Shown: positions 52,470 through 61,775 of the stretch, piece by piece
Layout: each line of letters begins with the position of its first letter
How positions within the stretch are numbered: the stretch's first letter is position 1
Assembly (NCBI RefSeq): GCF_003047105.1
Contig: NZ_CP028475.1
Location: 1,922,001-1,986,000, forward strand
DNA: 64,000 nt
From: Celeribacter baekdonensis
GTDB lineage: Bacteria > Pseudomonadota > Alphaproteobacteria > Rhodobacterales > Rhodobacteraceae
Direction: 5' to 3'
The notes under the pieces: generated by a model
The model's input: the letters and a program-made list of their open reading frames with translations, nothing else
Told to the model about the DNA's origin: nothing
Databases searched by the model: none
Program-made: the position numbers and the translations under genes

Positions 52470-53630
52470 ATGTTGGGGCTGATTTTAATGGGATTGGTCG
52501 GCTCCTATGCGACCTATTCGATTGTCGAAAACCTACTGGATGACGACAACGGACATGACGGCTCTGACGATGAGGCGGGTACGCCTGATGACACCTCCGG
52601 CGAGGACGGTGACCTTTTGGAGGACGATGAGGAGACGGATGAGGACACCGATTGGGAGTGGTCCGAGGATCACCTCATCACTGAGGACACCACACTGTCG
52701 CTGAGCCAAGACGAGTTGGACGTGCTGCTCGCACAGTCTGCCACCGGCGATGTCCCGCTTTTGACCTTAGAGGGCAACGCCACACTGACCATCGACGTGG
52801 AGGGTGAAACCGCGGGGTATCTTCACGCCGTCAGCTATACGAAAATCATCGAAGGCACGGATGGCGCGGAGGATGTGTCCGAAGTGCACACCATGCTCGT
52901 GTGGAGCGAGAGTGCCGACGCCCCCGAATTGCTCGGGGATGAAACTGCGCCGGGCCCCAATCCTGACGACACATTCTACACAGACCAAGACCTCAGCTCC
53001 GAGGAGCTCATCGGTGACACCGGCACCGTTCTGATGGACGTCAAACTCTATTCCGCCACAAGCGAGTTCCTTGATTACTCCGACACAGGCCCTGCGACCA
53101 CTGGCCCCTATGCGGTGCAGGATGCGGGCCGTCTTGTGCTGGAAGACACCGATTTTGACACATTTTCGGCGGCACTGAACGATCCGAGCTATCTCGCTGA
53201 TACAACCTACGCGATGGATTGGGCCTCGGAGCCAACCAACAGCAGCTCCGATGGCGCTTACACACTGACCAGTGCCGACATCACCTATCTGACCGAGACA
53301 GACGATACGATCGCCATCGACCAATTCCCCGGTGGGGTCTTTCATCTTGATATCTCGGGTGAGGTCGACGGCTATTTCCATGCCGTACAGAGTGAAACAA
53401 TCAACGCGGACGGATCACAGTCCTTTATGACCGACATCTATCTCACTGACACCGCAGATGTGCCAAGCGACTTTGAGGCGCTTGATCCAATCTTATCGGT
53501 CAGCGGCGGCTTTACTGAACTGCACCCACTCCATGATGGGGTCTTCTTTTCCTATCTCGCTGAGGTCAATTTGGACGCAGACAGCTTTGCCTCCGTCACC
53601 ACATCCGTCATCGACAACAGACCCTCTTGA
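52470..53630 (+). CDS. Acidic membrane-anchored protein, paralogue 2
   Basis: A 386-residue paralogue of the gene before it. The N-terminal helix and first linker residues are nearly identical, and the linker then becomes an Asp/Glu run (about 39-65). Two Gly-Tyr-(Leu/Phe)-His modules lie at 116-119 and 301-304, each after a strand like Leu-Thr-Ile-Asp-Val and before an Asp-(Ala/Val)-Pro turn. AGAGGA precedes the ATG, a better ribosome site than in paralogue 1. There is no Cys and no known enzyme motif. It probably sits at the cell surface. It ends 4 bp from the convergent methyltransferase gene. Confidence 0.75.
   Translation: MLGLILMGLVGSYATYSIVENLLDDDNGHDGSDDEAGTPDDTSGEDGDLLEDDEETDEDTDWEWSEDHLITEDTTLSLSQDELDVLLAQSATGDVPLLTLEGNATLTIDVEGETAGYLHAVSYTKIIEGTDGAEDVSEVHTMLVWSESADAPELLGDETAPGPNPDDTFYTDQDLSSEELIGDTGTVLMDVKLYSATSEFLDYSDTGPATTGPYAVQDAGRLVLEDTDFDTFSAALNDPSYLADTTYAMDWASEPTNSSSDGAYTLTSADITYLTETDDTIAIDQFPGGVFHLDISGEVDGYFHAVQSETINADGSQSFMTDIYLTDTADVPSDFEALDPILSVSGGFTELHPLHDGVFFSYLAEVNLDADSFASVTTSVIDNRPS
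52500..52585. repeat. 86-bp direct repeat, second copy
   Basis: Identical to 51056-51141. It encodes the end of the membrane helix and the first acidic linker residues of paralogue 2. Confidence 0.93.
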
Positions 53631-53634
53631 GCGC

Positions 53635-54384
53635 TCAGACCGGCTTCGCCTCTGGCACAGGTCGCAACCCCTCCAACACCCGGCTGGGGCGGCGGACAGC
53701 TTCGGGTGTGCCTGATCCGGTTTGGGCGTAGACCTGTTTTGACACTTCGACCATCAACACGCCCCCCGCCAAGGCGGTGGAGACACGTCGCCCGACCCGT
53801 TCCCACACCGGCCCCCAGCGCAGCCAAAAGCGTTTGTGCGAGGGCGGTTGAAACAACACGGCGGCGTGACGTTCGGGGATGAACCCGGCTTGGCGCAATT
53901 GGCTTTCGAGTTGCCCCAACGAATAAGGCCGCCCATAGCCAAAGGGCGTGCTGTCTGAGCGCGACCAAAGCCCGCCCCGGTTTGGCACCACAAACAACGC
54001 CCGCCCACCGGGGCCAAGCACCCGCCAACATTCTGCCAGCAAAGGCAGAGGATTATCCGATGTTTCCAACCCGTGCATCACCACCAATTTGTCGGCGAAC
54101 CCGGTCTGGATCGGCCAACGCGTTTCGGGGCAGAGCGCCGACACATTGGGCAGGCCTGCGGGCCAATGCATCACCCCCTGTTGATCCGGCATCAGGGCCA
54201 CAACCCGGCGCGCATCCTCTAAAAAGGGCCGCAACAAAGGTGCTGCAAAGCCAAACCCCGCCACAGTCTGGCGCGAGGCATCGGGCCAAAATTCCACAAC
54301 CTGAGTGCGGATTGCCCGCTGTGCTGCGCGCCCCAATCCGGTCCGGTAGTAAAAATTTCTAAGCTCAACAACGTCGAGATGCAT
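53635..54384 (-). CDS. Class I SAM-dependent methyltransferase
   Basis: A 249-residue protein with a partly degenerate SAM-binding region: Ala-Gly-Phe-Gly-Phe-Ala-Ala-Pro near 42, Val-Val-Met-His-Gly-Leu-Glu near 101 and [13 protein letters not shown] near 123-135. The C-terminal third is basic. This gene is usually divergent from gloB in alphaproteobacteria, as here with a 62-bp gap. The substrate is unknown. The end is rich in Arg and Pro. Confidence 0.85.
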   Translation of the reverse strand: MHLDVVELRNFYYRTGLGRAAQRAIRTQVVEFWPDASRQTVAGFGFAAPLLRPFLEDARRVVALMPDQQGVMHWPAGLPNVSALCPETRWPIQTGFADKLVVMHGLETSDNPLPLLAECWRVLGPGGRALFVVPNRGGLWSRSDSTPFGYGRPYSLGQLESQLRQAGFIPERHAAVLFQPPSHKRFWLRWGPVWERVGRRVSTALAGGVLMVEVSKQVYAQTGSGTPEAVRRPSRVLEGLRPVPEAKPV

Positions 54385-54446
54385 TGCAATCGGTAGCCTT
54401 GCGCCAAATGTTAAAGGAACAATGACCCAAAGCCGGAGAAAATGCT

Positions 54447-55226
54447 ATGGCCGATGAGACAGACATCGAGATCGTCACTGTCGCAGCCCTGTCTGACAAT
54501 TACGATTTCCTCGTTCATGATCCGATCAGTGGTCGCACCGCTTTGGTCGACGCCGCCGATCCGGCACCGATTTTGGCGGCACTGGCTGAACGCGGTTGGA
54601 GTTTGGACGAGATTTGGCTGACCCATCATCATTGGGACCACATCGACGGCACAGCCGCACTGGTTGAGGCCACGGGCGCGCAGGTGACGGGGGCGAAAGC
54701 CGACCAACACCGCCTGCCGCCTTTGACCCGCGTGGTGGAACCGGGGCAGAGTTTCGAATTTGCCGGACATCAGGTCAATGTCTTGGCCGCCGATGGGCAC
54801 ACCGTCGGCCACATCGCCTACCATATGCCCGCGGCCAAGGCGCTTTTCACCGCGGATAGCCTGATGGCACTCGGCTGTGGTCGCTTGTTTGAGGGCACAC
54901 CCGCGCAGATGTGGGACACGCTCAGCCGCTTTATGGCCCTGCCTGATGAGACAGTGATTTATTCCGGCCATGAATACACCGCCGCCAATGCCAGATTTGC
55001 CAAAACAATCGAGCCCGACAACGCGGCCCTCACCGCGCGGATCAACGACATCGAAAGCGCGCGGGCGAAAGGTCAGCCCACCGTGCCCTCACTTTTGTCC
55101 CTGGAGCGCGCCACCAACCCGTTTCTGCGCGCGGGACTTGCCACGGTGAAAGCCCATCTTGCATTGACCGGGGCCTCCGATCTCGACGCGTTTACCGAGA
55201 TCCGCGCCCGAAAGGACCAGTTCTAA
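54447..55226 (+). CDS. gloB: Hydroxyacylglutathione hydrolase (glyoxalase II)
   Basis: A 259-residue metallo-beta-lactamase-fold enzyme that hydrolyses S-lactoylglutathione to lactate and glutathione. The metal motif Thr-His-His-His-Trp-Asp-His is at 59-65, with further ligands in Asp-Gly-His-Thr-Val-Gly-His near 116-122, Phe-Thr-Ala-Asp-Ser near 134 and Ser-Gly-His-Glu-Tyr near 173. The C-terminal substrate domain has Asn-Pro-Phe-Leu-Arg. GGAG precedes the ATG. It is the final step of methylglyoxal detoxification. Confidence 0.96.
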   Translation: MADETDIEIVTVAALSDNYDFLVHDPISGRTALVDAADPAPILAALAERGWSLDEIWLTHHHWDHIDGTAALVEATGAQVTGAKADQHRLPPLTRVVEPGQSFEFAGHQVNVLAADGHTVGHIAYHMPAAKALFTADSLMALGCGRLFEGTPAQMWDTLSRFMALPDETVIYSGHEYTAANARFAKTIEPDNAALTARINDIESARAKGQPTVPSLLSLERATNPFLRAGLATVKAHLALTGASDLDAFTEIRARKDQF

Positions 55227-55464
55227 GTCTGCAATCTCCTTGCAATCCCTCCGCACTGTCATACATGTTTAAGAGATAAAGAGGGAAATCTGCGCACCAA
55301 ACCGCCCAAATCTTGATGCCTCACAAAAAAATTGAGGTGTTAACCACTTTTTTCCTTGAAGCGCGCGCGTTTCAATCGAACTTTAAGAGTATGAGGCCAC
55401 GGTTATGGTTGCGGGGCCATGAAACGTCCCCCTCCAGACCCCGAAAGCAAGGAGCACAAAAGAC

Positions 55465-57813
55465 GTGCCGTCATTTTCGAACACCCTTGAGCAAGCCATC
55501 CATGCAGCCTTGGCGCTGGCAAACGCCCGCCGCCATGAACTTGCGACCCTGGAACACCTATTGCTGGCCCTGATCGACGAGCCCGACGCGGCGCGTGTCA
55601 TGCAGGCCTGCAATGTTGAGCTCGAGGAGTTGCGAAAGACCCTGCTGGATTACATAGAAGACGATCTTTCAACACTCGTGACCGATGTTGAGGGCTCTGA
55701 GGCGGTGCCTACGGCCTCCTTCCAACGCGTGATCCAACGTGCCGCCATTCACGTTCAATCCTCGGGTCGCACCGAGGTTACCGGCGCCAATGTGCTGGTC
55801 GCGATCTTTGCCGAACGCGAATCGAACGCCGCCTATTTCCTGCAAGAACAGGATATGACGCGCTATGATGCGGTGAATTTCATTGCCCATGGCGTGGCCA
55901 AAGACCCCGCCTTTGGTGAGGCGCGCCCGATCACCGGCTCCGAAGAGCATGAGGATGAGGGCACCACGTCATCGCATCAGCCCAGCGGTGAGGATAAAGA
56001 ATCCGCGCTGGCCAAATACTGTGTCGATCTCAACAAAAAGGCGATGAAAGGCGATGTTGATCCGCTGATCGGCCGCGCCCATGAGGTTGAGCGCTGTATT
56101 CAGGTGCTCTGCCGTCGCCGCAAAAACAATCCGCTTTTGGTCGGTGATCCCGGCGTTGGCAAAACCGCCATTGCCGAAGGCCTTGCCAAAAAGATTGTCG
56201 ATGGCGAAACCCCGGAAATCTTGGCACATTCGACGATTTATTCGCTCGACATGGGCGCGCTTTTGGCCGGGACGCGCTATCGCGGTGATTTTGAGGAACG
56301 CCTGAAAGCGGTCGTTAAAGAACTCGAAGATCACCCTGACGCCGTCTTGTTCATCGACGAGATTCACACGGTGATTGGCGCTGGTGCCACATCCGGCGGG
56401 GCGATGGACGCCTCCAACCTGTTGAAACCCGCGCTTGCGGGTGGCAAATTACGGTGCATGGGCTCCACAACCTATAAAGAGTTCCGTCAGCATTTTGAAA
56501 AAGACCGGGCTCTGGCGCGGCGCTTTCAAAAAATCGACGTCAATGAACCGACTGTGGATGATGCGATCAAAATCCTTCAGGGCCTCAAACCCTATTTCGA
56601 GGAACATCACGACATCCGCTATACCCATGATGCGATCAAGGCTGCGGTCGAACTGTCCGCGCGCTATATCCATGACCGCAAATTGCCGGACAAAGCCATC
56701 GACGTGATCGACGAGGCAGGTGCCGCGCAACATCTGGTGGCCGAAAGCCGTCGCCGCAAAACCATCGGCACCAAAGAGATCGAAGCGGTTGTGGCGAAAA
56801 TCGCCCGCATCCCGCCGAAAAACGTCTCGAAAGACGATGCCGAGGTGCTCAAAGACTTGGAGGCCACCCTCAAACGCGTTGTCTTCGGTCAGGACAGAGC
56901 AATCGAAACCCTGTCTTCGGCAATCAAATTGGCGCGTGCGGGTCTGCGTGAGCCTGAGAAGCCGATTGGCAACTATCTGTTCGCGGGGCCTACGGGCGTC
57001 GGCAAAACCGAGGTGGCGAAACAGTTGGCCGACAGTCTTGGCGTTGAATTGCTGCGGTTTGACATGTCTGAGTATATGGAAAAACACGCGGTCTCCCGCC
57101 TCATTGGCGCGCCTCCGGGCTATGTCGGCTTTGACCAAGGCGGCATGTTGACCGATGGCGTCGATCAGCATCCGCATTGTGTGCTTTTGCTCGATGAGAT
57201 GGAAAAGGCCCACCCTGACGTCTACAACATCCTCTTGCAGGTGATGGACAACGGCAAGCTGACCGATCACAACGGCCGCACCGTCGATTTCCGCAATGTG
57301 ATCTTGATCATGACCTCGAACGCGGGGGCCACTGAACAAGCGAAAGAGGCCATCGGTTTTGGTCGTGATCGTCGGACGGGCGAAGATACGGCAGCGATTG
57401 AACGGACCTTTACGCCAGAATTCCGCAACCGTCTTGACGCCGTGGTGTCCTTTGCGCCGCTGCCGAAAGAGGTCATCATGCAGGTGGTAGAGAAATTCGT
57501 GCTGCAACTTGAGGCCCAGCTTATGGACCGCAATGTGCATATCGAACTCACCCGCAAAGCGGCGGAATGGCTCGCCGACAAAGGTTATGACGACAAAATG
57601 GGGGCGCGTCCGCTGGGTCGCGTGATCCAAGAGTACATCAAAAAGCCGCTGGCCGAAGAGTTGCTGTTTGGCAAACTCGCCAAAGGTGGCGTGGTCAAGG
57701 TCGGCGTCAAAGATGGCCAGATCGAACTGCGTGTCGAACAACCCGACGCCCCGCGCATCGGACGGCAGAAAAAGCCCCCCTGCTCACTGCGGAGTGATCG
57801 CAACACTGTTTGA
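55465..57813 (+). CDS. clpA: ClpA, ATPase subunit of the ClpAP protease (3' end shifted)
   Basis: A 782-residue AAA+ unfoldase. An N-domain (1-150) binds substrates and ClpS; Walker A motifs are Gly-Asp-Pro-Gly-Val-Gly-Lys-Thr near 229 and Gly-Pro-Thr-Gly-Val-Gly-Lys-Thr near 508; Ile-Gly-Phe near 631 is the ClpP-docking loop. It starts at GTG with AAGGAG before it. The C-terminus is odd: adding one C to the run of six at 57775-57780 would give Lys-Pro-Pro-Leu-Leu-Thr-Ala-Glu and a stop at 57795-57797, the ending I recall for this group. As read, about six unrelated residues are added and the stop enters the terminator. Confidence 0.93.
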   Translation: MPSFSNTLEQAIHAALALANARRHELATLEHLLLALIDEPDAARVMQACNVELEELRKTLLDYIEDDLSTLVTDVEGSEAVPTASFQRVIQRAAIHVQSSGRTEVTGANVLVAIFAERESNAAYFLQEQDMTRYDAVNFIAHGVAKDPAFGEARPITGSEEHEDEGTTSSHQPSGEDKESALAKYCVDLNKKAMKGDVDPLIGRAHEVERCIQVLCRRRKNNPLLVGDPGVGKTAIAEGLAKKIVDGETPEILAHSTIYSLDMGALLAGTRYRGDFEERLKAVVKELEDHPDAVLFIDEIHTVIGAGATSGGAMDASNLLKPALAGGKLRCMGSTTYKEFRQHFEKDRALARRFQKIDVNEPTVDDAIKILQGLKPYFEEHHDIRYTHDAIKAAVELSARYIHDRKLPDKAIDVIDEAGAAQHLVAESRRRKTIGTKEIEAVVAKIARIPPKNVSKDDAEVLKDLEATLKRVVFGQDRAIETLSSAIKLARAGLREPEKPIGNYLFAGPTGVGKTEVAKQLADSLGVELLRFDMSEYMEKHAVSRLIGAPPGYVGFDQGGMLTDGVDQHPHCVLLLDEMEKAHPDVYNILLQVMDNGKLTDHNGRTVDFRNVILIMTSNAGATEQAKEAIGFGRDRRTGEDTAAIERTFTPEFRNRLDAVVSFAPLPKEVIMQVVEKFVLQLEAQLMDRNVHIELTRKAAEWLADKGYDDKMGARPLGRVIQEYIKKPLAEELLFGKLAKGGVVKVGVKDGQIELRVEQPDAPRIGRQKKPPCSLRSDRNTV

Positions 57814-57846
57814 AAAGGCCCCGTCAGAACTTGACGGGGCCTTTTT
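57813..57846 (+). terminator. Intrinsic terminator of clpA
   Basis: A perfect 14-bp stem, AAAAGGCCCCGTCA with TGACGGGGCCTTTT, and T after it. The clpA stop as read overlaps its first base, which is unusual. Confidence 0.93.
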
Positions 57847-57886
57847 CACAGGCGAGCCTGTGCGCATATGATTGAGGGATCTCCCG

Positions 57887-58858
57887 ATGCGTTTTGGCCT
57901 TATTCTACTCTGTCTGTCCGCCGCCTCCCCCGCATCGGCGCGTGATCCCGTTTTGTCGGTGCCGCTGAATTGCACCTTGGGCCTGGATTGCTACATCCAA
58001 AACTATGTCGATGCTGACCCAAGCCCGGGCGCTGCGGATTTCACCTGTGGCACCCTGTCCTACGACGGCCACACCGGCACGGATTTCGCCCTGCCCACCG
58101 TGGTTGACATGTGGAACGGCGTCGAAGTTTTGGCCGCAGCGCCCGGCACGGTCACGGCCACCCGTGACGGCATGGACGACTACCCGCAAGGCGTGGAAGC
58201 TGCGCCGGATGTGAGCGGCAAGGAATGCGGAAACGGCGTTGTCGTCGATCACGGCGGCGGCTGGAACACGCAATATTGCCATATGATGAACGGGTCCATT
58301 CAGGTCAAAAAAGGCCAGCGCGTGACCGCTACGACCGTCTTGGGCAAGGTCGGATTGTCCGGCCAAACCCAATTCCCCCATGTCCATCTGGCCGTGCGTC
58401 ACGACGGCAAGGTCGTTGACCCGTTCAACCCAGAAGGCGTGATCTCCTGCGGACCAGAGGCGATTTCAAACGGGACGTTGTGGAACGCAGACATGAACTA
58501 TGTGCCCGGCGGATTGCTGTCCATCGGGGTCAGCACCGAAATGCCGGCGTATGATATGGTCAAAGCGGGCACCGCCGGCAAAGGCCAGTTTTCCACATCC
58601 GATCCGGCCTTAGTGGTGTTTGGCTTTGCCTATGGCGGCTTGGCGGGCGACATCATGCGCCTGTCCATTTCCGGCCCCGAAGGCGAACTCGTCGGCTATG
58701 ACGCCCCCATCGAGAAAGCCCAAGCGCAACTGTTTCGCGGCGCGGGCAAACGGTCCCCCGGCGCATGGCCACCGGGCGGATACCGCGCCATGGTTCAACT
58801 GATACGCAACGACCACGTCATTGACCAACGCCAATTCGACTTTGCCATCACCGAATGA
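57887..58858 (+). CDS. M23 family metallopeptidase (LytM-like)
   Basis: A 323-residue exported protein. Signal peptide: residues 1-18, with Ala-Ser-Ala before the mature Arg-Asp. The zinc ligands His62-x3-Asp66 (Gly-His-Thr-Gly-Thr-Asp) and His165-x-His167 are present, and Cys pairs suggest disulfides in the periplasm. It probably cuts peptidoglycan peptides or regulates an amidase. Met at 57887 was preferred to a TTG at 57872. It is convergent with the MotB-like gene, 5 bp apart. Confidence 0.88.
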   Translation: MRFGLILLCLSAASPASARDPVLSVPLNCTLGLDCYIQNYVDADPSPGAADFTCGTLSYDGHTGTDFALPTVVDMWNGVEVLAAAPGTVTATRDGMDDYPQGVEAAPDVSGKECGNGVVVDHGGGWNTQYCHMMNGSIQVKKGQRVTATTVLGKVGLSGQTQFPHVHLAVRHDGKVVDPFNPEGVISCGPEAISNGTLWNADMNYVPGGLLSIGVSTEMPAYDMVKAGTAGKGQFSTSDPALVVFGFAYGGLAGDIMRLSISGPEGELVGYDAPIEKAQAQLFRGAGKRSPGAWPPGGYRAMVQLIRNDHVIDQRQFDFAITE

Positions 58859-58863
58859 TCGGC

Positions 58864-60507
58864 CTAATTCTCCGTCAACTTCAATTCAATCCGCCGGTTT
58901 TTCGCCAAGGCGATCGGGCTGTCTCCATAGGCAACGGGTTGGAATTCACCAAATCCCGCCGCGACCAAACGCGATGGCGGAAAGCCCAATTCTTGTGACA
59001 TGTAGCGCACCACGGACAAGGCCCGCGCCTGCGACAATTCCCAGTTATCGGCATATTCCCCGGTGCCCGAAAGCGGCGTTTTGTCGGTGTGACCATCGAC
59101 GCGAATAACCCAATCAATCTCGGGTGGGATGTCGGCGGCCACCTCAGAAAGAGTGCGCGTGACGCGGGCAATTTGGTCCTTTCCCCGTGGACCAAGTTCA
59201 GCGGAGGCCGGTTCAAACAGCACCTCGGAGCTGAACACAAAACGGTCTCCGACGATCGTGACGCCTTCGCGATCGCCAAGAATTTCACGCAGCCGCCCAA
59301 AGAATTCGGAGCGATAATTTTCAAGCTTTTTCGCCTCTTGTTCCAACCGCTTGCGCTCGGCCTCTTCCAAAGCGGCGCGGCGTTTTTCCTCGGCGGCGAC
59401 CTGCGCCAAGGCGGAGTTGAGACGCGTGGTCAGGCTATCAACCTGTACCTGATTTTCTGTGTCCGCAGCCGTGCGCACATCAAGCGTCGATTGTAGCGAG
59501 GACAGTTGTTTGCGCATCTCGGCGATTTGCGCGTTCAAAAGCGCAACTTTGCGCGCCTCCTCAGCGGTTTTCGCCTCCTCGCCAGCAAGCGTTTTTTGCG
59601 CCAGCGCCAAAAGTGCTGCCTGTTTGTCCGTGTCGCTCACCTGCGTATCAAGTTGCTCTTTAAGCTGATCGCGCGCGGCCTCGGCCGCCGCCAAAAGGGT
59701 TAGCGTTTCCTCGGCATCGCGGCGCACCTCTTCAAGCGCCAGCGTCATCGCCGTCATTTCATCCTGCGACGCCGCCATCCGGTCCTGCAAGGCTTTGAGT
59801 GCCGCCGCATCCGCCAAACGCGCCTGTTCAGCCTCTGTCATCTGCGTCTCTGCCGTGTCGGCCCGCGTCACCGCCTCGCCCAGCGCCGCCTCGCGATCCG
59901 CCGCCTCCGCTTTCAATTGCGCCACCAAAGCGTCCAAAGCCTCGCGCCGCGCGGCCGCCAAACGCGCTTGTTCGGTGGCCGCGTCAATCTCTTTGCGCGA
60001 TTGCGCCAAGGCCAGTTGCGCCGCCTCCTGTTCGGAAATCAACGTGGCTTTTGCCGCCTCCAAATCCTCAATCTGCGCGGCCAATTGTGCGCCTTTCGTC
60101 AGCGCAGCATCGCGTTCGCTCAACAGGCTTGCGACCTGTGCTTCAAACGAGGCAATCCGCGCCGCTTGCGCGCTGGTCGTGGCCTCAAGCCCGGCGATGG
60201 TATCGGCCTGCGCCTCCGCCGTGGCCCGCGCCTCCGACAAGGTCGCGCGCAACGTGCCGATTTGGTCTTCCAATCCAATGCTTTTTTGCTGCTCCAAGCC
60301 CAAGGCATTGGCCAAGGCTGTGACTTCAGAAGTCAGCGCATCCAATTCTGTGGCTTGGCCTGAAATCTCGTCGCGCAGCATGGATTGCACGACCATGAAG
60401 ATCGTCAAAACGAACATCAACACCAGCAAAAGCGCGGTCATCGCGTCAACAAAGCCGGGCCAGATTGACCCTGACATGCGGTGGGAGGACCGGCGCAACC
60501 CTGCCAT
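58864..60507 (-). CDS. MotB/OmpA-like peptidoglycan-binding protein with long coiled coil
   Basis: A 547-residue protein. One membrane helix (18-40) begins Val-Asp-Ala-Met-Thr-Ala-Leu, where Asp21 matches the proton-carrying Asp of MotB. Residues about 45-400 are Ala/Glu/Gln/Lys-rich coiled coil, and residues 410-547 are an OmpA domain with Asp-Gly-His-Thr-Asp-Lys and Asn-Arg-Arg-Ile-Glu-Leu-Lys. It is probably the stator partner of the ExbB/MotA-like protein encoded one base upstream. The role (force on the envelope, division or motility) is unknown. Confidence 0.85.
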   Translation of the reverse strand: MAGLRRSSHRMSGSIWPGFVDAMTALLLVLMFVLTIFMVVQSMLRDEISGQATELDALTSEVTALANALGLEQQKSIGLEDQIGTLRATLSEARATAEAQADTIAGLEATTSAQAARIASFEAQVASLLSERDAALTKGAQLAAQIEDLEAAKATLISEQEAAQLALAQSRKEIDAATEQARLAAARREALDALVAQLKAEAADREAALGEAVTRADTAETQMTEAEQARLADAAALKALQDRMAASQDEMTAMTLALEEVRRDAEETLTLLAAAEAARDQLKEQLDTQVSDTDKQAALLALAQKTLAGEEAKTAEEARKVALLNAQIAEMRKQLSSLQSTLDVRTAADTENQVQVDSLTTRLNSALAQVAAEEKRRAALEEAERKRLEQEAKKLENYRSEFFGRLREILGDREGVTIVGDRFVFSSEVLFEPASAELGPRGKDQIARVTRTLSEVAADIPPEIDWVIRVDGHTDKTPLSGTGEYADNWELSQARALSVVRYMSQELGFPPSRLVAAGFGEFQPVAYGDSPIALAKNRRIELKLTEN

Positions 60508-60508
60508 T

Positions 60509-61690
60509 CTACTGCCCCTGTTCGCCGAGCGCGCGTAGGGTGCTGGTCAGAGTGGCAATTTCGCCGCGCAGTTCCGCAAGGCTTTCTTGGCGCCCGGCGG
60601 AAAGTTCTTCGAGGATGCGCAACAGTTGCACATCTATCGAGCGCAGGCGCATCCGGCTTTCGGCGTCAAAGGTCTCATCGCCCGCCTCGCGATGTGAAAG
60701 CACATCAATCAGGCGTTCTTGACCCTCTGCCACGCGCATCAACATTTTGTCCGTCGGCGTCTCCGCCCCTATGCGCGCGACCATTTGGTCCACCGTGCCG
60801 GCCAAGTCACCGATCCGCGCCTCAAGGGCCGCACGCGATCCGTCCGATTGCACGAACAAATCTTGCAGCGCCTCCATCTGTTGGCTCATCTGATCCAACA
60901 CCACCGCAGCCGCCGACATGTCGCCGCCCTCACCATCAGAGGCGGAAAAGCCGATCCGAGTGATGGTCGAGAGCCATTCTTCCAACTCGCGAAAGAACCG
61001 ATTTTGGCCATGCGAGGCAAAGAGTTCGAGCATCCCGACCACAAGCGAACCCGCGAGCCCCAAAAGCGAAGAGGCAAAGGCCGTGCCCATGCCGCCCAAC
61101 TGGCCCTCAAGCCCGCCCATCAATTTGCTCAAAACGTCGGTTGCATCCTCGCCCTCTTTTGGCGTGAGCGAACGGATGGTGTCGACAAGTGCCGGGACCG
61201 TGGTGGCGAGGCCATAAAACGTCCCGAGAAGGCCAAGGAAAATCAGAAGGTTGGCAATATATCGCGTGATGTCGCGCGCCTCGTCAATCCGGGTCGCAAC
61301 GGAATCAAGGATCGAACGGGCTGAGGTGGACGAGATTTGCGTGCGCGCGGTGCGATCCCTCAAAAGCGCGGCCAAAGGCGCCAAAAGGCGCGGCGCATGT
61401 TTGCCCGGAACATTCGGGCGCTGACCGGAAAACCGTTCGATCCAATTGACCGAGGCGACCAGTTGAACCACTTGCCAAAAACAGGCGAAAATGCCGATGA
61501 CAAAGACAAAGGCGATGAAGCCGTTGAGATAGAGGTTGGCAAAAAACACCGGGCCGACCCGGGGCAGCGCCACATAGAACCCAAATCCCACCAACCCAAG
61601 CACGATGATCATCATGGTGATCTGACGTACCGGTTGAGAGAAAAACTTTTGCTCGGCTGCGCGCGGAAGCCTTTGATCTGGTTGGCCCAT
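60509..61690 (-). CDS. MotA/TolQ/ExbB-like proton channel protein
   Basis: A 393-residue inner-membrane protein. Hydrophobic segments lie near 24-46, 52-74, 145-170 and 200-225. The channel core includes Phe-Leu-Gly-Leu-Leu-Gly-Thr-Phe-Tyr-Gly-Leu near 151-161 and Gly-Met-Gly-Thr-Ala-Phe-Ala-Ser-Ser-Leu-Leu-Gly near 200. A long cytoplasmic tail is helical. It precedes the MotB-like gene with one base between the genes, so the two proteins should form one complex driven by the proton gradient. Similar pairs are known in Rhizobiales and Rhodobacterales. Confidence 0.87.
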   Translation of the reverse strand: MGQPDQRLPRAAEQKFFSQPVRQITMMIIVLGLVGFGFYVALPRVGPVFFANLYLNGFIAFVFVIGIFACFWQVVQLVASVNWIERFSGQRPNVPGKHAPRLLAPLAALLRDRTARTQISSTSARSILDSVATRIDEARDITRYIANLLIFLGLLGTFYGLATTVPALVDTIRSLTPKEGEDATDVLSKLMGGLEGQLGGMGTAFASSLLGLAGSLVVGMLELFASHGQNRFFRELEEWLSTITRIGFSASDGEGGDMSAAAVVLDQMSQQMEALQDLFVQSDGSRAALEARIGDLAGTVDQMVARIGAETPTDKMLMRVAEGQERLIDVLSHREAGDETFDAESRMRLRSIDVQLLRILEELSAGRQESLAELRGEIATLTSTLRALGEQGQ

Positions 61691-61775
61691 TGACCTTGTC
61701 CTGACCTGTCATTGCCTGTCATGGCCACGATAGGCGAGGAACTGTGACCTGCCAACACGCAATCGCGTGTGTGGG

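Noticed and set aside
58864..61690. Zorya-type anti-phage system (ZorA/ZorB-like MotA/MotB pair)
   Set aside because: The coiled coil is in the MotB-like partner rather than the MotA-like one, and no ZorC, ZorD or ZorE gene is adjacent. Neighbours are ordinary housekeeping genes, and such pairs are common in alphaproteobacteria.
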